The translations under genes and the position numbers were made by a program. Below, in pieces: positions 34,601 through 45,459 of a DNA stretch of 64,000 bases. Positions within the stretch are counted from its first letter, which is position 1; each line of letters starts with the position of its first letter. Source of the DNA: Mariannaea sp. PMI_226 (Eukaryota > Ascomycota > Sordariomycetes > Hypocreales > Nectriaceae). The notes beneath the pieces were generated by a model, which saw only the letters and a program-made list of their open reading frames with translations, was not told where the DNA came from and did no database searches. The DNA is taken from contig JANFOG010000004.1 in assembly GCA_024336345.1 (NCBI GenBank), positions 2,294,001-2,358,000 of the forward strand. The letters are read 5' to 3'.

Positions 34601-36568
34601 AGATATGAGGTGAGTATCATCTTTGTTATTGGTTCTAGCCTTGTATAAGTTTGTTGTGGAGATATTCCTCCAAGTATCCAAGCTGTTTCGCCCCGAGCGC
34701 CCATTCTCTCTCTGTAGTACTTTGTACAACTTTTTTGATTATTGGGTGCTTTGCCCCAACGCTTGCTGGTTCTTTCTTTTGCACATATACATTTTAGCCA
34801 TTTTATTGTTCAACAATCCATTTTCCTGCTCCTCTCTCTCTTCCCCTTGCATTCATTGGATCTCTACACCGTATATGTTTGCTCTTGCATATGTGTGCAG
34901 CGAGCTCCAGACCTTTCTGAGAAACAAATCACCAAGTCCCGCATTCCCTGAACCCATGCTCATGCCCATGCTTGTTCTTAAAACCCATGTCCATGCCCAT
35001 GCCTTGGTGGCGGGACTGGTTGATTTTCGAGGACCCTTGTCACTGTTCTGTTTAATCTCTAGACACTGTTCTTTGTCTTCGATTCGCCTGGTTAGACTCA
35101 TGCTCCTCTGATATTATCTTGTTTGCTCTTCTCTCCGGCACAATCAATACCACGATCTATCCCTGTTATGCAAGCTAGATCCAAAGTGTGGATGCGAAAG
35201 CGGCAGCCTCGTTTTCAGCGTGCATCCCGTCGTGGATTTGGTGACCACCGACGACAAAACCCCTCCGACTTCTCATCATTTTCGCTCCTTTTTGCTCTCT
35301 GCAGTTCACAAGCATCTTTATCTCTGGAGTCTCTTTTTCAGCTCTTACTAGTTATCCCTGCCGATTCTTCTTTGCTTGAAATTTTGCACTGGCGTTTTTC
35401 CTTTTGGGAACGGGGCCGAGTTACTCAGGCCAGCCAGTGCCTGGATCCAACGGGCTAGCAATTTCTCTCCCTCTCTCTTCCTAGGCAAACAAGCAGGGGT
35501 CGATGATCATCAGCACCTCGAAGGTCCCCAGATTTTCCTTTAGTTCCCTTTTCCTATTTACTCCGTCCCTACCCACCTTGAATCCCCACCATAGATACCC
35601 AAGTATTTGCATAACACAGAGCGAGCAGTCTGGAGCAGCAAGTTGCAAGTGTAAACTATCACAACTTCTCACCACCTACCTTGTTCACAAGGCATCAAAT
35701 CTATTCCCCGACCACTGCATCCCGCCCGCTGTATCCTTGAGCTTACACCAATATCGGACCGCCGCCCGCAACACAAGAGCATATCCGTGCTCCTGAGTCA
35801 AGGACCCGGGCCGCTTATTGGTCCAGACTGCTCCTGATGCTCTGGGATCCTGACCTTTCTGCCCTTCAGCACCACAGTCCACCACGTTAGGCATTACCTC
35901 CCTCAAATGTCCGCCATCACTTCTGCCTACCTCTTATCTCTCCCATCTTCCTCCTCCTCCTCCTCCTCCCCTTCCACCACTGCCCTGGAAAATAAAAATT
36001 CCACTTGCCGGCGAAACCTGCAAAAACCCAGTCCGCGCTCACCGGTACCCGCATCCATCGGCGCGCTCTACGCCTTGCGCAGCCCGGTGCAGCCCAAAAC
36101 GTCGCATTTGCGGCCGTCACAAGCCCAAGCCCTATCGCTCTTCTCCTGCTAGGGTGGCTGTGGGCTGTAGGCTCAGGGCCATGGATAACTGCTTTGACGC
36201 CGGGGGTGCAGTTTGGGAACTCGTTCTCCCTTCCAAGCCCTTTCCCGCTCACTCTCTCCTCTCACTGCCGTGAGCTGCTGCACTTTCGTAGCCTCTCAAA
36301 ACCGTGTCGGCTGGCTTCGTACCACGCCAGTGGCGGCAGTACTACCTGCAGCCTGTGACACCTGGACACCGGTACCCAGTAAATGGCAATACAGAGTCTC
36401 GTGTGGTCGCGTCGCTTGCGCACATCTTCACTACCGCTGCTCCTTCTCTTGTTCCTGTTCCTGCTCCTCCTCTTGCCTCTGCTCCCTGCTTTTGCTTCTG
36501 CTTCTGCTTCCGCTCCTCTGCTCCCGGGCATGAGGCCGTTTCACTGATGAGGCCCCAGATATCCCCAG
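34601..36568 (+). promoter_or_regulatory. Pyrimidine-rich promoter/leader region of the VIB-1-like gene
   Basis: About 2 kb dominated by C and T on the plus strand, with TCC runs (35949-35970) and CTTCTGCTTCTGCTTC stretches (about 36430-36515). Such tracts are usual in fungal promoters and 5' leaders. Frames here are low-complexity. A first coding exon of the VIB-1-like protein may lie in the right half, but I could not identify its ATG. Confidence 0.45.
35949..35970. repeat. TCC trinucleotide repeat
   Basis: Tandem TCC units within the pyrimidine-rich region upstream of the VIB-1-like gene. Confidence 0.8.
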
Positions 36569-36756
36569 GAGTCCAACACCGCTTCTCTGACGATAGAGCC
36601 CACTCAATCATCATCGCTCTTGAACCTCTTCCATCCGCCGATCCTCAGCTCCACTGCGCCGTATCCCCAAGACGCTGGCGGCGCCTTCTATCAACCCCAA
36701 CCCACCCCTCAGATCTTTGGAGGAGGGCTCGACGTCCGCTCTCGTCTTGGCTCAAA
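36569..36756 (+). CDS. Probable upstream coding exon of the VIB-1-like transcription factor
   Basis: The frame beginning after CCCCAG at 36568 reads a protein-like Ser/Gln/Pro-rich sequence with segments SLTIEPTQSSSLLNLFHPP and APYPQDAGGAFYQPQ and stays open to a strong donor (GTACGT at 36757). Its style matches the N-terminal activation-type region of Ndt80/VIB-1 proteins and differs from the low-complexity frames around it. One splice that keeps frame with the main exon is 36756 to 37078; others were not in frame. The first exon with the true ATG was not found. Inference from reading frame and splice signals only. Confidence 0.5.
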
Positions 36757-37108
36757 GTACGTTCCTCTCCGCTGCTTATACTGTGCCTTGTTTGTTTTCC
36801 ACTCTCAGCCTACCTTACCTGGCCTGCCGTCTTATGTTTTTTTCTCTACTCCTTTTCTTCTGTCCATCCCGTGCCCCCGTATCTCTCTTCTCTCCCCTCT
36901 ATGCTCCATTTCATTTCTCTCTCATTCCCCACCCCATCTCATCTTGTCTCCTGGCTCTTCGACCCCAAGCTTCTGCTATCTCCAATATTGATTGGCTCTC
37001 CCCCTCCCCCCCGGCACGGTCTGCCAGACCACTCAATAGTGGTATGAAACTGCCTGATCTTAAGTGGCAGTTCAGAGGGATATTATTTCTCTAGGTCTGA
37101 AACTGACC

Positions 37109-38608
37109 ATGGCTCACAGTAGCAGCACATCGTCTGCGGGAATGGCGCATAACCATCCCCACCCCCATCGCAACACCGGTCTCCCTCACCCGGGTTCGCA
37201 GATGAGTACCCGTGACCAGTATGCTGCGGCAACGCCTTCATTTAGAAGGGCCTCGGACCATCCTTCGCGATCCCCCTCTTATCCTGTGAATAACACTCTC
37301 CGGCGCAATCCCGTGTCGCCCACTCCAAGCCCTATCCAATCTTTCCCGCCTGCGGGGGCCACCATGGGCTCCAACCAGTTCAATAATCGGGGTACTGGTC
37401 CCCATACTATTCCTCCCTTGTTGGCAATGCAAATGTTCGGTTCCCTGCATTATCAAGATGGTGCTGCAACCCCCGCCAAGGTCGACATCAGTGGCACTAT
37501 CGACAAAGGCTTCTTTCTTTCAGAGAACGAGTGGACTTGCTACAGAAGGAATTACTTCTCTTGTGGCTGCTCTTTCTCATTGAGCCCTTATATGCCAGGA
37601 ATGGGCATCCAGTTCACATCACCGGATTCAAAGACTTATACCGTTTACGGTTTCGCCATGTCAATTTCCGCTGTTGTGTCGGATAACGAAACGCACAGCA
37701 TTGAACTTGTTCAGCACACCCCAAAAAGAGACAAGGGCCCGATTGTGAATCCTGAAAAGGTTCGACTTGGGATCAAACCACCGCAAGCTCACGGCCATCA
37801 CGTGGATGTTTTTACAAGCTCCGTGGGCAATCGCTACAATGATGGCTTCAATGGGCAGGCAGGAGGCCAGTCGCACCCAACAGAACACACCTTCGAGCGT
37901 ATTCAATTCAAGCAGGCAACCCAGAACAACGGGAAGAGGAGGGCCGCCCAGCAGTATTACCAGCTCGTTGTGGAGCTTTGGGGCGATACGGGCGCGCAGA
38001 ATGACGGACAGTCCCACTATGTCAAGATTGCTACTCGAAAGTCGGCCAAGATGATCGTGCGTGGCCGGTCACCGGGACACTATCAGAACGACAGGAGAGG
38101 AAGCCAGAGTAATGGCCCTGGAGGGCATCCAGGCGGCAACATGGGCAACTATGTGCAGGGCAGTACCATAAGCGATTTCAATCCCACCGCCATCATGGGC
38201 CAGCCAGCTTACCAAGCTGGTTTTGATACACGGGGAAATGTCTATAACGTCCGCCAGCATGATCTCCCACAAGATACAGCCATTATTGCCCACGAAAATG
38301 CAAAGGCGGTAATTGACACTACCAAAGACTATCAGTACTATCCCAGTGCGTTGTATGAAGGGGATCGCATCGATCTTTTCAACCCTCGCACAGAAAGCGA
38401 GGCTGCGACAGTTTCTCACATGGCTTCTGGCACGGAGGTGAATGGCAAGGTCAAGCACGAGTATGATGGCGCCACCCTCCCCAGTATTTTCCACCCACCT
38501 CCTCAAGTCGTGGAACGTCGCCCAGGACTGTTCGAGGGCAAACCCACCAGCCATGGCTATTATCCAACCATGGCCCCTGCCTCTGGGGTGAACATGACTA
38601 TTTCCTGA
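37109..38608 (+). CDS. vib-1: VIB-1/XprG-type Ndt80-PhoG transcription factor (main exon)
   Basis: Open frame of 499 aa from the first ATG in the main exon; the real N-terminus probably lies in an upstream exon, so this start is a minimum. The Ndt80/PhoG DNA-binding domain covers about residues 90-330, with GTIDKGFFLSENEWTCYRRNYFSC, YTVYGFAMSISAVV, the PKRDKGP segment and YYQLVVELWGDTG, YVKIATRKSAKMIVRGRSPGHY at its end. The flanks are Pro/Ser/His-rich and disordered; the C-terminal tail after residue 340 is Gly/Asn-rich. Family members VIB-1 (Neurospora) and XprG (Aspergillus) drive extracellular protease production, carbon-starvation responses and heterokaryon-incompatibility cell death in the nucleus. 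The gene stands alone between two large non-coding regions, as often seen for highly regulated factors. Confidence 0.88.
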   Translation: MAHSSSTSSAGMAHNHPHPHRNTGLPHPGSQMSTRDQYAAATPSFRRASDHPSRSPSYPVNNTLRRNPVSPTPSPIQSFPPAGATMGSNQFNNRGTGPHTIPPLLAMQMFGSLHYQDGAATPAKVDISGTIDKGFFLSENEWTCYRRNYFSCGCSFSLSPYMPGMGIQFTSPDSKTYTVYGFAMSISAVVSDNETHSIELVQHTPKRDKGPIVNPEKVRLGIKPPQAHGHHVDVFTSSVGNRYNDGFNGQAGGQSHPTEHTFERIQFKQATQNNGKRRAAQQYYQLVVELWGDTGAQNDGQSHYVKIATRKSAKMIVRGRSPGHYQNDRRGSQSNGPGGHPGGNMGNYVQGSTISDFNPTAIMGQPAYQAGFDTRGNVYNVRQHDLPQDTAIIAHENAKAVIDTTKDYQYYPSALYEGDRIDLFNPRTESEAATVSHMASGTEVNGKVKHEYDGATLPSIFHPPPQVVERRPGLFEGKPTSHGYYPTMAPASGVNMTIS

Positions 38609-38759
38609 AAGATCTGGCGTCTCATGAGCTAGCGAAGCTGGAATCTCACTCACGAATGTACGGTCGAATTTAAGCGAGGCGAACGGTCAACCACATGGTA
38701 TTTTTGTTTCGTTGGAGAGCAATGGACCGAACCTCGAATGAGGGTATGGCATAAGCATG

Positions 38760-38778
38760 GGAATTGGAATTGGAATTG
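38760..38778. repeat. GGAATT tandem repeat
   Basis: Three consecutive GGAATT units in the 3' region of the VIB-1-like gene. Confidence 0.75.
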
Positions 38779-40083
38779 GACGGGAATAGGTTAAGGGAAA
38801 TGGAACACAGGAAAATGTCTTGTTTTTCGTGATTTATTGCATTCAACAAAATGGAGCGCCAGCAAGCACGACTGCATACTCTACTCACAATTCAGAGACA
38901 TAAACTCTGGTCTTTTGCGATATAGCAAGCAAGGCGCGACGAAAATTGGCTGGTTCTTCCACCACGGGCTTCGCAGGGAAAAAAAAAAGTTTGGGTTCAC
39001 AACAACTTCCATAACGTTTATGAAACTAGGAAGGCGTCGTGGAAGATAAAGAAGGGTTTTCTTGGATTTCTTGGTGATTTATTTGTGTCGTTTCATTCTG
39101 ATTTGGTTTCTTCTGGGACTCAAAAGCTTTGGCGGGAAAAGACCTTAAAAAAAAAGAGAGCAAGAAAGACAGGAATCACAAGGCAGTTGGAAAGTTGAGG
39201 AGGTGAAGGATAAGAGGAATAGGGATGGGGTGGGACGGAAGTCGACTGATGCCCAGCATGCATTTCATCTTTTTTCCTTCTCGAACATTACCCCTGAAGC
39301 TTCCTTTTCCTTCATCTGGGAGATACAAGTATTCTGGTTGAGATTTTATGTTTACCTTATGTGTTGATCAAGTTGGAGCGAGATAGTGTGCGTGTGTTTC
39401 TATTGGAGTGTTGTTCATGTTCTCGCTCGTTGTTGGAGAAAGGGACCACAGAAAGATGTCGCACACGAACAGGATTCAATGTGATGGACAGTTTCTGACA
39501 AGAAGAGAGAGGGTTGGGCTGCTTCTCGTGGAACGGAAGGGATTGGCGTTGGGAAAGAAAAGGGAACCACAACCAGGGAGGCCCCTGATTTCTGACATTT
39601 GATTGATGAAAATGAGGGAGACCTGGACTTCTCTTAGAAGTTTTTTTTTTTTTTCCTTCTTTTCTTTTCTTTCTTTCATTGAATTGTTGCTTTGAGTTAG
39701 TGGTTTAATTCATGATCCTGTTGGGCTTCTTGGACTGGCCTCCCGCGGGTGATTGGCGACTGTATTCCAAATTTTGAGAAGATACCGCTACTGTCTTGCT
39801 AACTGCCCATAGCGATTGTGTCCTCGTGGCCTCATTGACGTTTGGCATTAGGCATTAGGCACGGGTGCATCCCATAAGAGGTGGCGAAGCTCACAGGAGT
39901 GACTTGTCCCAGGAAATGAGTGCAAGACGCATCTTCTAAAGGGCCTCGTCTATACCCAATGGGTGAGTTTTGTTTATTTTTATTTTTGTTTTTATTTTTA
40001 CTTTATCAACAGATTCCGTGACCGGAGCAGGGGACTATTTGGCCATTAGAGGGAATTGATTTTTGTCTGGCTCGGTTTCGCAC

Positions 40084-40135
40084 AAATGCACACGCACCCG
40101 CACACGCACCTGCATACGCATACGCACATGCGCAA
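40084..40135. repeat. Degenerate CGCACA/CATACG repeat
   Basis: Imperfect hexamer-like repeat of alternating purine-pyrimidine sequence (CGCACACGCACC, CATACGCATACG) that could adopt Z-form DNA. Confidence 0.7.
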
Positions 40136-40184
40136 GCCCGGGAATAAAAGTGTCTTGGGGGACAAGACGCACACACTACCACTG

Positions 40185-40290
40185 ACTGTACAGTACAGTA
40201 CTATAGCACAGTACGTATGCACTGGGGACTGGAAGGTGCCTGTCCCTGTCTCCGATCCCAGACTGTACAGTATTTACAGTAATCTGTACG
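40185..40290. repeat. Cluster of GTACAGTA/TACTGTA palindromic motifs
   Basis: Several copies of TGTACAGTA and related TACGTA/TACAGTA motifs occur within about 100 bp, with a further TACAGTACGTACTGA near 40827-40841. Each is partly self-complementary. Confidence 0.6.
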
Positions 40291-42023
40291 GATTACACAA
40301 AGAGAGGGGTTCACCTATTCTCAGTGCTGCCGACATGGATGGCCGCTGTAAGTGATGCAGCCCTACTGTAGCTACCGTAGACTAGGCCTGCCGATTCCCT
40401 GTTCCCCTCACCCGAGCTTCCTCCGCCGACCGCTCGCCCACCCTTTCCACTGTCTAGAAGCTCTGACCAGCACCTCTTTCTACAATACTTCCGTAGTTCT
40501 ACCTTTGGTGGGCATTGGGCACAGGTAGAACCAGAAAACCTTCCCCCCCCCTTCGATATTGCTTCTTCCATTCCTTCCCCTTCCTTTTCTTTTGCCTTGA
40601 GCGCACTGACCTGGCGCGGTTCGATTAAGGTTGGCCCCAATTAAATCGAGCCCCACGGGGAACGGTCCGCAAAGAAAAAGAGGGACGGAAGGACGGAGGG
40701 ACCCGTTTCCCTTTCCTTTCGTAGCCTCGTTTTTTCTCTCTTTTATGGGAAAGGATATTTTTTTTCTAAAATAAAATAATGAAAAAAAGTCTACTTTCAG
40801 TTTGGTCTTAGCGATTGGCCTAAAATACAGTACGTACTGAATGTGTGAATGATGGCAGGGTTTTTGGAAGGAGGTGGGGGTTTTTTTTCATTATTATTTT
40901 ATTGTCTTCCCCAATGAGTTGAGTCCAATGGCGATGTCTGGTCATGGGGGGCGGGAGCAGGGAGAATGGGGGAATGGGAGGAGACTTGAAATATGTTCCA
41001 TGAAAGCAGTGAGGCTGTGCTTTTCGACGATGGGGGGGCTGAATGGAGATACTCCTACGTAAGTTATATGCTTGTAGAATGGCCTCACAAGACTATGGGG
41101 GCAAGCCAAGCACTAGGGGAAAGACAGAAGGGAGGGATCGGCCTAAAGTGGACGATTCAGACTCTCAAAAACAACCTCTGCGTGCCATTACCAGCCACTA
41201 AGTCTGTGATGTGTTAGCAGGTCTATCAACATACTATGTATAAGTAGTGTCAACTCAATATCCAAGCTCAACTTGCCCCGAGTCGCCAAATGAATGGCGG
41301 GCAACTGGTATTACAAAGATGCATTTCCTGGTTACTGGGATCCTCTACGTACAAGGTTTAGCTTTATCGAGTCTTCTCTCTCCTGGGTTTACCCGACATA
41401 CACATTACATTAGCTAGTCTCCGGTACTTAAAACAGGTTATCTCGATGAAAAAAAAATTTGACACGCATATGTAGGTGGGTGGATGAGGTGGGTATGTAG
41501 GGCAGATTTTGGCGGTTAACTACGCATTGTGCCCCAACACCAGCCCCAACAATAGGAAAACAAAAACTTGCACATTCGACCGCTTGAAATTCAATATTAG
41601 GGCGGCAAAGTAGCGGTGAATGAAAGAAAGAGAGAGAGAGACGAGTTGATATCACGGTCCGTGTTAACTTACAGTCTCAGAGGTGGAAAAGAGCAATAAA
41701 ACAACACCTCAGCTCTACTACTCTGTCTCGTACTTTTCATGCAGGCTCGCCTGAGACAACCTATTGCAGGCATCTCCTCCTGACCTACGTCTGTACTATT
41801 TTCACACCTACTCGGCACGTGCATGAAATTGCCCTGTGATTGCCCTGTGACGCCATACAGCACGGCGTGATGTGATGGTGACCAATGGAGCTTCGCCCAC
41901 CCGTGGGGTTTGACTCAGAATTTTTCGCTGAGGAGAGAAGGGTCAGCTACGATGACAGATGACGAGGAAGAGCAGAAAAAAAAAGGGAGAGCAACAAGAA
42001 GAGGAGCGAGTTGAGGAGAAGGT

Positions 42024-42050
42024 GGGGGGGGGGGGGGGGGGGGGGGGGGG
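42024..42050. repeat. G27 homopolymer
   Basis: Twenty-seven uninterrupted G on the plus strand, after a purine-rich GAGGAGAAGG stretch. Length is likely unstable in vivo and uncertain in assembly; it could form G-quadruplexes. Confidence 0.95.
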
Positions 42051-43208
42051 TAATCGATCCCTTGGGCTAAACTCAATGGGCCACGGCTCTGGACTATGCC
42101 CAGGCCTTCTCTTCTCCCGCCCTCTGTCGTGTGCGTAACCCAAAGTCCCGATATATGTAACTATACACACGCAACTACACAACTACATATATACACACCA
42201 CTATCTTGAAGGGGTTGCGGACAAGCGTACGTATGCATCTCGGGTGGGTAGGGGGAGGTGTCTGATCTACAGCGACTGACAAAGCTATGGACAGGCTAGA
42301 CATGTGCATATGTTCTCAATCAAGGATACTTTCAAAGATAGTGTATGCTACAGTTCTTGAATACTATACCACCTAATCTATCGTATCTTAGTCCAAACCA
42401 AGCTTTTCTAGAAAATGGCAGAGGTGAGAAGAAGCCATAAGTATCTATATGTATCGTTCTCATTGTTGTTGTACCAAGACAACTCCCCCTCCTTCCCCCG
42501 GCTTCGGCATATTCATCAAGTTGATAACATACACATTTGACCGAAAAGTTGCACAACATACATGTTCGGTCTAAACACGGACTGCACTCGTAACCAGGAA
42601 AAGGTCCACTAGGTTTTGAGAATGGGGCGAAGAAATATACGCCTAGTGGTCACCTTGTTTTGCTCCTCCTCCCCCCACGCGCATGTGTTGTTTCTTCATG
42701 ATAACAGACCGCACGAATCAAGGGCCGAACAGTGGCAATGGAGAAGAATGGAGTATGTGTGTGTGTCACCGATGAGTCGGTGAAGGCCGCAAAGGACAAG
42801 GGGTCCTGGTGAATATGCATCCAAGGCTGAAGAAGCTGGTGAGTTGGGAGTGAAAGATGGGAGAGGGAGTGATGTGACGGAAGTAAAAGGAAAGAAGAAG
42901 GGTGACAAAATAAACAACACGGCTTGTTGGATATTATTAGCCCAAGTACACACCGATCAACCAAGACAATGAAGGCGGAGCCTGCCCCAGGAGTGAAAAG
43001 CCTCATGCAGGCCTCGCACACCGGTTGAAGGCGCACTGCATTCAGGTCTGCCTTTTCCCGCACGCGACGGATTTCGCCTCTGCACCTACACGTTATTATT
43101 TCTCATTGCCTCCCTCTCACACGCTCTCTTTTCTGCATTTTCTGTTTGTCAATCACAAAGGGGGGTTTGGTCACAAGGTCACAAGGCATGTCTGCGTTCT
43201 GCGTTGTT

Positions 43209-43223
43209 GGGGGGGGGGGGGGG
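43209..43223. repeat. G15 homopolymer
   Basis: A second uninterrupted run of 15 G on the plus strand, 1.2 kb from the G27 run. Confidence 0.9.
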
Positions 43224-43669
43224 ATGATTTGAGGCCTACCTGATTAGCACTCCTTTGGTTATCAAGGATCCAGGTTTCTTATTGTCAACGGGACTCCCGT
43301 GATGAGTGATATGAGAGAGTTGGGAGTGATTCGGAAATTACATGGAACAGGAATGAATCCTCAGTGTTTTGATCAGCTATTGGATATCATGAACATTCTC
43401 ATCATGAGTAGCTTCTTTCAACATGGTACAGTAACATGGGCTCTCAAGTCCCCCTTTCCCCTTTTTTTTCCGTTTTGGCTCTATGTCCCTCCTGTCCAAC
43501 TCTTCCAGCTTGTCCATCCTGTCCAGCTTGCGCAGCTCAATTTGTTCTACCCTGACCACTAAATATGGAGAAATACATCCTGCGCAGTTTTCTTTTTTTT
43601 TTCCAATCACAATAGGCATACCACGTTCGTTAACACCTACACCCCCCCAAACCCCTTTTTCTCTCATGC

Positions 43670-45459
43670 TCAAACCCTCCAAATGGCGTCCGACATCTTA
43701 GCCACTGCTACCATCTCGTCCGTGTCGTGGACGCGCACTACATCCGCGCCTCCCTGGACGGCGGCCGCCACCGTCGCCGCTGTGCCCCATGTCCGCTTCG
43801 CCGGCTCCTCGACGCCGGTCACCTTGCCGACGAATTTCTTGCGGCTGGAACCAATGAGCCACGGCAAGCCTTCAAGGCCAGGCCAGTAGCGCAGCTCCTC
43901 CAGCCGGCGCAGAATCTCAAGGTTCTGCTCACCCGTCTTGGCGAAGCCGATACCCGGGTCCAGCATGATGCGCCAGCGCCGGATGCCCGCCTCTTCGGCG
44001 GCCGCGACACGGGCAAGCAGCTCCGAGGCAATGGTGGGGATGAGGCCGTCTGGGTACGCTGTGAATCGGTTCATGGTCTCTGGTGTGCCGCGCATGTGCA
44101 TCAGACAAATGGTCTTTTGCAAGCGAGCCACGGTGGGGAGCATTTCTGGGTCGAGAAGACCAGCGGAGATGTCGTTGATCATATCTGCACCATACGCAAC
44201 GGCCTGCTCAGCAACGGAGGCTCGGTAGGTGTCGACGCTGATGACAACATCCTTGGCCTCTGGCAGAGAGCGGATGAGTTGGATTGCCGGTATCACACGA
44301 GCGGCCTCTTCCTCGGCGGAAGACTGCGGGCAACCCGGAGCGGTGGACTGTCCTCCAACATCGATGATGGATGTTCCGTTGCGGACCATGCTGAGAATAG
44401 TCTCCACAAGATTGTCTTTATTGTGCACTCCGCCATCAGAGAACGAATCAGGCGTCACATTCAGGATTCCCATAATGTGCGTTCTCCTGTTGCTTGCCAG
44501 CGGCGTGAGGGGTGCGGACTCAGTAGACAAAGGAGTCATGGAATACATGGGCTCGCCGAGAGGGAGCTCATTCAGATAGTCTTGGATGAGCTTCCAAGGC
44601 TTGGATGGATCCAGAGCGTGGGCTGGCATGAGTCTAAGGAGTTTGGATTAGAAACAGGGGGACCTTTGTCATGATAGTCGTTAAGATTGGGTGTCACGTA
44701 CTCAGCTAGGGGCCGCAAAACGAACTCCCTCTCAAGGACTCCCGCGTGCGGTACAGTTAGTCGTTCATGGCTCACTCTCTCATTCCCGTAGAGGAGAATG
44801 TCCAGGTCAATGTTGCGTGGACCCTTGTCAATAATCTTTTTTCGTCCCATCTCCCGCTCAATAGCCTGAAGCTCGTCTAGTAGGGCTATGGGCTCCAGAA
44901 CAGTTTCCACCTGCCAATTCATCACGAGAGTCAGTTTGAATGATTTTTGAATTCCGAAACCCCCTTCAAACAAAATGAATACGTCCGAGTAAACTAAACT
45001 CACCTCACAAGCACCATTAACGAAGCGAGCCTGGTCCTCAACGTACATTGGCTCCGTCTCCCATAGGCTGCTAGTACGCTTGACTTTGATCCCACGCTTG
45101 TCCATCTCATTACAGGCATGCTCAATCTCGGCAACACGGTCACCCAGATTGCTGCCCAGGGCGATGTAGGCCGTCTCTTTACGAGGCTTGCTATTGTCAC
45201 TGGCACACGAGCACCCGCAGACCGGGCGCTTCAAACTGGGGACAGCATTCTGGGCTTGAAATCTAGGGCGGGATGCGGCAGCAGCTAAAAGGATGCGCTG
45301 AGATGGTGATGGTGTTGGCGGGGATGACTGAGGGCGTGATGGCGGAATTGACGCACATTGTGAAGCAAAGGGACGCCATGAGCAGGGGCTAGGACAGCGA
45401 GCGGGCTGGGAGGCATTGAAGCCTCTGATGAAAGGCCTTGAGGAAAAGGAGCGCTTCAT
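43670..45459 (-). CDS. fol1: Bifunctional HPPK-DHPS folate synthesis enzyme
   Basis: Three exons, 45459-45004, 44910-44702 and 44633-43670; 1629 nt, 542 aa. The start at MKRSFSSRPFIRGF gives an Arg/Ser-rich presequence suited to mitochondrial import, as for other fungal folate enzymes. HPPK domain (about residues 100-245): ETAYIALGSNLGDR, ETEPMYVEDQARFVNGA, GPRNIDLDILLY and PHAGVLEREFVLRPL. DHPS domain (from about 285): MGILNVTPDSFSDGG, VDVGGQSTAPG-like region, LDPGIGFAKTGEQN and GSSRKKFVGKV, the pterin and p-aminobenzoate sites that sulfonamides target. It makes dihydropteroate from hydroxymethyl-dihydropterin and pABA. Unlike yeast Fol1 no dihydroneopterin aldolase domain precedes HPPK, so that activity must be encoded elsewhere. 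Intron 2 donor GTACGT fuses the domains in frame. Confidence 0.93.

Larger units (their letters stand above)
38609..43669. other. Intergenic region with simple repeats and homopolymers
   Basis: About 5 kb between the VIB-1-like gene and the folate gene. It contains GGAATT repeats, a CGCACA-rich stretch, GTACAGTA palindromes, and long G runs (listed separately). No ORF above 140 codons and none with recognisable motifs; no tRNA or 5S rRNA seen. It must include both 3' ends. Confidence 0.5.

Noticed and set aside
36304..37047. 247-codon frame in the VIB-1 leader
   Set aside because: Frame rides on CT-rich simple sequence; the neighbouring frame at 36569-36756 is more protein-like.
43727..44674. 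Long plus-strand ORF of 315 codons opposite the DHPS exon
   Set aside because: It is the antisense shadow of the conserved DHPS coding sequence; its product is rich in Arg/His/Gly with no domain.
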